Positions 13,601-19,600 of a DNA stretch of 24,989 nt are shown here, one piece after another. The stretch is from NCBI GenBank assembly GCA_000226015.1, contig JH152657.1, positions 26,122 to 51,110 on the forward strand, in the 5' to 3' direction. Source of the stretch: Mnemiopsis leidyi. Taxonomy: Eukaryota; Ctenophora; Tentaculata; Lobata; Bolinopsidae. Below the pieces are notes generated by a model. The model did not search any database. It was not told where the DNA came from and saw nothing but the letters and a program-made list of their open reading frames with translations. Within the stretch, counting starts at the first letter, position 1. Each line of letters opens with the position of its first letter. The position numbers and the translations under genes were made by a program.

Positions 13601-16600
13601 ATTGTTACGTTCTTGTAGTATCAACTTAGACGAGTCGGAATTGTGGGATTACTGGACAAGTGGACACTGATATGTCTTCGCGGAAAGTGTATACTGAAGC
13701 AAATTTAGGAACAAATCTAGAACTTCCGAACACTAGGTTGGAGAAGAGGAAGAAAAGAAGAACAAGAAGAATGGCATTGCTGAAGGTGAGGAACCTGAGA
13801 AAGAAAAACTGGATGAAGGCTTGGCAAACGGCGTCCGTCAATTCAAAGTCTTTAAACCAGAAGGTTTGTTAATTAAGTATGACTCCAGACTCGTAGTTTT
13901 TTAATTTCCATTTCCAGATAATGCAATACTTAAATTGATGTAATTAGAATTCGAACTAGTTGTTTAAATGGTCATTTTTTGGTTGTTTTTATTGATTTCA
14001 TAACTTTATCTTATGTTCAATCTCTTTTGCAGAGTTAAACTTCGGGATAATGCTGCTTCTCCAACAACTGCAAGCAATGCTTACGAAACGGTTTATAAAC
14101 TCAAAACGCTACAAGAAAGGCATCATCACTCAACTTGTCTTGCCAATTGTCTTTGCTATTCTCGGTAAGTCGATAAGTTATGTATTCAGTGCACTTCAGA
14201 ATCCATTACAATGCCAATACAGCACCGCTTAAAGTGTCTATAATCTTAAGCTTAAGGCGTTTCGTCTTCACTCTGCTTTCTACTATTTACTTTCCGGCTT
14301 CCGCCTTACTTTTTATGCACTCTAATTTCCAGTGGAATGTCCCCACACTCTACTATACTACCCCCAGGCTTGGCTGTGGTGAAGGTAGCCCCGTCTCAAG
14401 GCTCAGAACTTTCCCGAGCAATATCTCTGCGAAACTACCCTGGAAAAGGATTGGACGGGACCGTCTTTTTTGCTGATTTAACTGAAGAAAACTTAACCAA
14501 GAGCTACTTTCATGTAACTATTTATTGGCCTGATTCTTGCTGCTTTGCTTTTTTGAGAAGCCAAACCGTCTTTCACCGTTAATATGCCTTCGAACGCGAA
14601 GATAGTATCTTTTTTTCTTATATTTGTTATGACAAGTGCTAGTTTCAAAATCATGCTTGTTTAGAATTATTATTTAACATTATTTTTATTTAACATTATG
14701 CTTGTTGAAACTGCTGGTTGAGCTTGCTGCTGTTTCAGGGTGGGTCTAGTATCCTAGACGATCTTAGTGAACAGTTTAACCTTAAAGATGTGGTAGAGTT
14801 GGCTGCGGGTGTACGGGAAAGTAGAGCTGTCTATAATGACAGTTCGTACAAAGAAGAAAAGTGCTGTGACGAGCCAGCTCTTGAACTCGCTGAAATTTGT
14901 ACGAAAAGAGGTGTGTTTACACGATTATTGATCGTTTGTTTCCTATTATAGGTGGGCTTGAAAGCGTATCTCAACCATTATCTCCGGTTTTCCGTTGATG
15001 ACCGGATGACGAGATGGACGTTTTGGTCCAAAGAATTTTACGCCACTACTAAAACCTGCGGTAGAGCATGTTGTGCAAATGAGGCCTTGCAGCTGTGTCC
15101 TGCGTGTACTGAACGAGGTTTGAATAATTTAAATATTTTTCATTTCCCCTACTGAACGAGGTTTGAATAACTTTAAATATTGTTCATTTCCCCTCGCAAC
15201 TGTTAATCACTAGCGATTTCTTTTTCCTTTCATACCGTTATTTTTACGCCTCTTTCTTATAGTTATATTACGTCTGTCTTATACGAAGAATCTTATACAA
15301 AGAATATTATTCTGTTATAGCATTAGGTTACTATTAATTTAATTTTCGTGACAGATTATTATATAGTGTATTTGTATTTTATAGTTTATTATATAGTGTA
15401 TCTGTATTTTTGCCGTTGAATTAGGGTATCAGCTCAAATTTTTCGCCTAGTCGTTTTGACAATAGTAATATTGATCTACAAAGAAAACAGCTCAGCATGT
15501 TATAATTGAAGGAAAATGAATTCCTTAAGGAAATTCATGTTATAATATTCTTCGAACAAAGGAGCAACTGTAAGTTTATCCTGAGTTTATTTCCGTTCAT
15601 TATCACAGAAGATACTTGAATATAGTGCCCTTTGTATGTCCCTTATCCAAGTTATCAAAGTTCGTTTTGGTAATCATACTTCATATAGTGACAATACGTT
15701 AAATATAAAATATAGTGACAAGTACATAATAGTGACAGTCAACTTTAATCATTGAACATTGCTATAGATGTACTATATAATGACAACACTAAATAGTGGC
15801 AAGTCCAGTTTGGTGACATCTTAACTTTGTTTAACTTTACTTTTCTAATTAAATGTTAGGTCTTACTTTATTAGATTTAAATTGAGGTAGTCAAGGACTT
15901 CGTACTGCTGGTACGGCATCCTGCAGGTTTGCTCTGCATTTGAAGTCTAGTCCTGGCTCGATTTTGCTACTATCCGCTTGGTGGACATGCCGGTAGTGGC
16001 TGCTCGTTCCTCCAACGTTTTCTCTGCTCTAAGTTTGATCAGTCCCTTATTGCAAGATATATATCCCAAGTATCAGCTCGCCGTGGTATGACCAGTTGCT
16101 TGGCGACGCTATCTTTGCATCTGTAAGCAGAGGCTAGAGATCACCCCTTGGTGGTCTGATACCCATTAGCGACCGTCATACAAGATCACGTAGCATCAAT
16201 ACATTTGTGTCATTATAAAGAGATCACATGTCACTATTCAATGAGGAAAACGTAGCTTTTAGTGACAACACTTTATAGGGACATGTCACTTTATACTTAT
16301 AGTACGTTAATCGTTCGTTTTTATTGTATTTCTAATATCTATGTTATGTTTATTTTCAGAAAACTCTAAGGAAAACTGGGAAACGTGTGAACTTCAGAAA
16401 AATTCCATTTGGGGTTACAAAGCATGCTACGACAGATGTTTCACGCCTGTCGTAGAGACTGCAGGGCCGTGTGGTGAAAGACCGGAGATCGATGATAAGG
16501 TGAGGAATATTTACGATTACATCTAGTTTTTAATCCTATCTGAATAGCAGTCATCATGAGCAGATATTCTAATCTTAACACCATATAATTGATTTTTATT

Positions 16601-19600
16601 GGTGCACAAGTTTGCCGTTAAATGTTATTTTACAACAGTATTGTCGAAATGTTATCGCTTATCCCATACAACAGTACAGATGGGACGATTTGAGCTACTT
16701 TGCCAACGTGTTCCTGGGCCAAATTAAAGGCGACGTCAAGTTTTATCGCAAGAAGCAGGTCGCCTTCACATACTCGGCAGTCGCTAAAAAGATTGTCAAA
16801 TTGGTGAGTGTTTTCTTGCGCTGTGCTGTGTGCAGGTGTAAAATTTCTATTGGAAACTAAAAGTTTAAGTAGACATTACCCCGCCTCTTTCTACGTATCA
16901 ATAGACTGATTCGTATGGGGGGGGGGGGGGGGGCCATTCGTATGTTGGGTGCTGTTGATCTGGTCAAAATAGTTTTTAGCGTCTTAAGCCCTTCTAGCAC
17001 TTCTTGTTAGTCAATATATCAATCCTGACTTGACTTTTCGAAACAAATGACAAAGTTTTCGAGCCACAGCCACTCCTCCCTTGCCCTTTACCCAGCCAGT
17101 TTTATAATTTTCACCTGACATCATATCACCGCCAGATTGATAAAACAACAGGTGATTTCCTCGGTGATTACAATCAGTCGTCTGCAGACTATGCCTTGGG
17201 TACGACACACACAGGTGACAATCAGAACGTCTTAACGGGCTGGTTCTCTCACGAGGGTCTCCATCTAGCTCCTGGGGTCCAGAACGCTCTGAGCAACATG
17301 CTCCTCATCAAGAACAACATCAACAAGAAGATAAATGTCGTGAACAAACCCTTACCGAAGTCGCTTGTTGATCAGGTACTTGGCATTTAAAGGTATTTTC
17401 ATGGTAAACTTATAGCTATTAGGTGATCCGTGTTTAATGTCCTTAAACTTTATCTCACCCACCACATATCCTCACTAATTTATCACAATTTCTAGATCTA
17501 ACTAATTTATCACAATTTCTAGATCTCGATACTCTCGACACTTATGTAAATTGTAAAGACAAGTGTTTATAACAACGTGTTTCAGTTCCTTGACGCTGGT
17601 GCCAGTCTCCAAGCGGGAAGTCTGTCAATCATGATGTTACTCGGGTTCTCCTTCTTGACCACTTCCTTCGTATTGTTTGTCGTGGAGGAACGTGAGAATA
17701 AGGTATTTAACAATATTTAACCCATTTATAAGTCGTGTTTTTTGTTGATAACAGTTCTGATACTTCGAGTGTTATTTTTGAAAAAATTTAAATTTTGTGT
17801 TTATTAGACTTGTAATTATATTATACAAAATGGCGATTTTATCTCTTAATCGAACTATCCATCATTGATTTTGTTTCAGAGTAAACATCTGCAACAAATC
17901 AGTGGAGTCAATGGATACGTGTACTGGTTTGGTACTTTGTTGTGGGACTTACTCAACTACTTAGCCTGCATCATCATAGTTCTCATAGTCTTCTTGATAT
18001 TTAACATTGACGGTCTCAGTGGGCCAGCTGCCGGGGCTGTATTTGTTTTGTTGGTCAGTCTCAATTGTCAGTTTCTTACTGCACCCTTTTTCTTTGTTAT
18101 CATCTATTTTGTCTTCAGTCTCAATTGTCAGTTTCTTCACTAACTGCAACCTTTTTCTTTGTTATCATCCATTTTGTTGGTCAGTCTCAATTGTCAGTTT
18201 CTCCACTTCCTCCACCCTTTTTCTTTGTTATCATCTGTTTTGTTGGTCAGTCTCAATTGTCAGTTTCTTCACTTACTGCACCCTTTTTCTTTGTTATCAT
18301 CTATTTTGTCTTCAGTCTCAATTGTCAGTTTCTTCACTAACTGCAACCTTTTTCTTTGTTATCATATATTTTGTTGGTCAGTCTCAATTGTCAGTTTCTT
18401 CACTTACTCCACCCTTTTTCTTTGTTATCATCTATTTCGTTGGTCAGTCTCAATTGTCAGTTTCTTACTGCACCCTTCTTCTTTGTTGTCATCTATGGTC
18501 TAAACCTGACAATCCGAAAGGTAGATTTAATCTCGCAACAAATCAAACAAGTCACTAGTTTTATCTACCACTTCTGTATTTCAGCTCTTTTACGGCTACG
18601 CGAGTATACCATTCGTCTATGTCTGTTCGCTTCCCTTCAAGTCCCCGGTATCAGCGTACGCTATAATCGTTGTCTTCACATTTATCTCCGGCTTGGTGAG
18701 TGAACAAGTGATATTGCCCTAGGTTGAATTATAGATTTACCTGAACAACTTACTGACATATCGATGTAGATATTAATTGGTTTGGTCAGTGGGCAACAAC
18801 AAATTCTCTAGTGCATGATCATGATTCTATAATTGGACTGTCACTTTGATATATCATATCCCTTCACGTTCTCAATAAATCTAAGCAATGTTACTTCCAT
18901 CAGGCTGGTTACATAGCAAATCTTATCTTGGATATTCAGAATGACGACTTTCAACCAACCCTACAAAAAATATTGCTCTTACTTCCGAATTTCTGGTATG
19001 CTTTCTATTGTCTCTTTCGTTTATGTTAAAGTTCGTATCAGTAGAATTTTGAACGTTTTCATGCTGATTAGCTGGGAATTGATTATAAGAAAATAATAAG
19101 GTAAATATATAAAAAGATGAGAAAGGGAAATATAATCAACCTATTATACTCATAGTATTACCAAACCTCTCAGTTTCATTCAGGTTCATATTATTAGAAC
19201 GTATTCATGCTGACTAACTGATATTTTATAACAATAGTGATATATGGAAAACAATATCATGTCATAAATAATACTCCCAAAACCCCTCAGTTTCATCCAA
19301 GGACTGACTGACATTTACGGTAACGGGATACAGAAGATCGCCTACGATAAGTGTAAGGAGGCGTTTGGAGAAGATACCTGCGCTAGACAAGGGCTCAGCA
19401 CCTCCTCTGTTTACACAGTTGACGGACCTGCAGGCAGTTTGCATATCGGAGAGGAATTGATAGCGCTTTTTGTCGTCGGGACTTTTGCATTTATTGTTGT
19501 TCTTCTTAATGAGGTAACTTTCTTAACTCTAATAGTAAGATAGTATATCATTGCTTAGATAGTTTTTCTGTTTTTGCGTTTTCGGTTAAAACTCTTTGTG

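Noticed and set aside
13660-13872. Basic frame overlapping exon 19
   Set aside because: The alternative frame (VGEEEEKK...) fits both neighbouring junctions and the ABCA pattern; the basic frame is its shadow.
14332-14367. Earlier acceptor tctaatttccag for exon 21
   Set aside because: From there the required phase reads into a TGA; the acceptor at 14366-14367 keeps frame and completes TM7.
15890-16200. Possible 5S rRNA-like or small RNA gene on the minus strand (CATACCAC, TACTTGGGAT)
   Set aside because: Only two short matches at the wrong spacing; no internal promoter order or overall fold is visible.
18007-18558. 183-codon open frame across intron 27
   Set aside because: It is produced by a minisatellite whose unit lacks stops in several frames; its sequence is simple repeats of SIVSF-like segments and it overlaps a well-supported exon in another frame.
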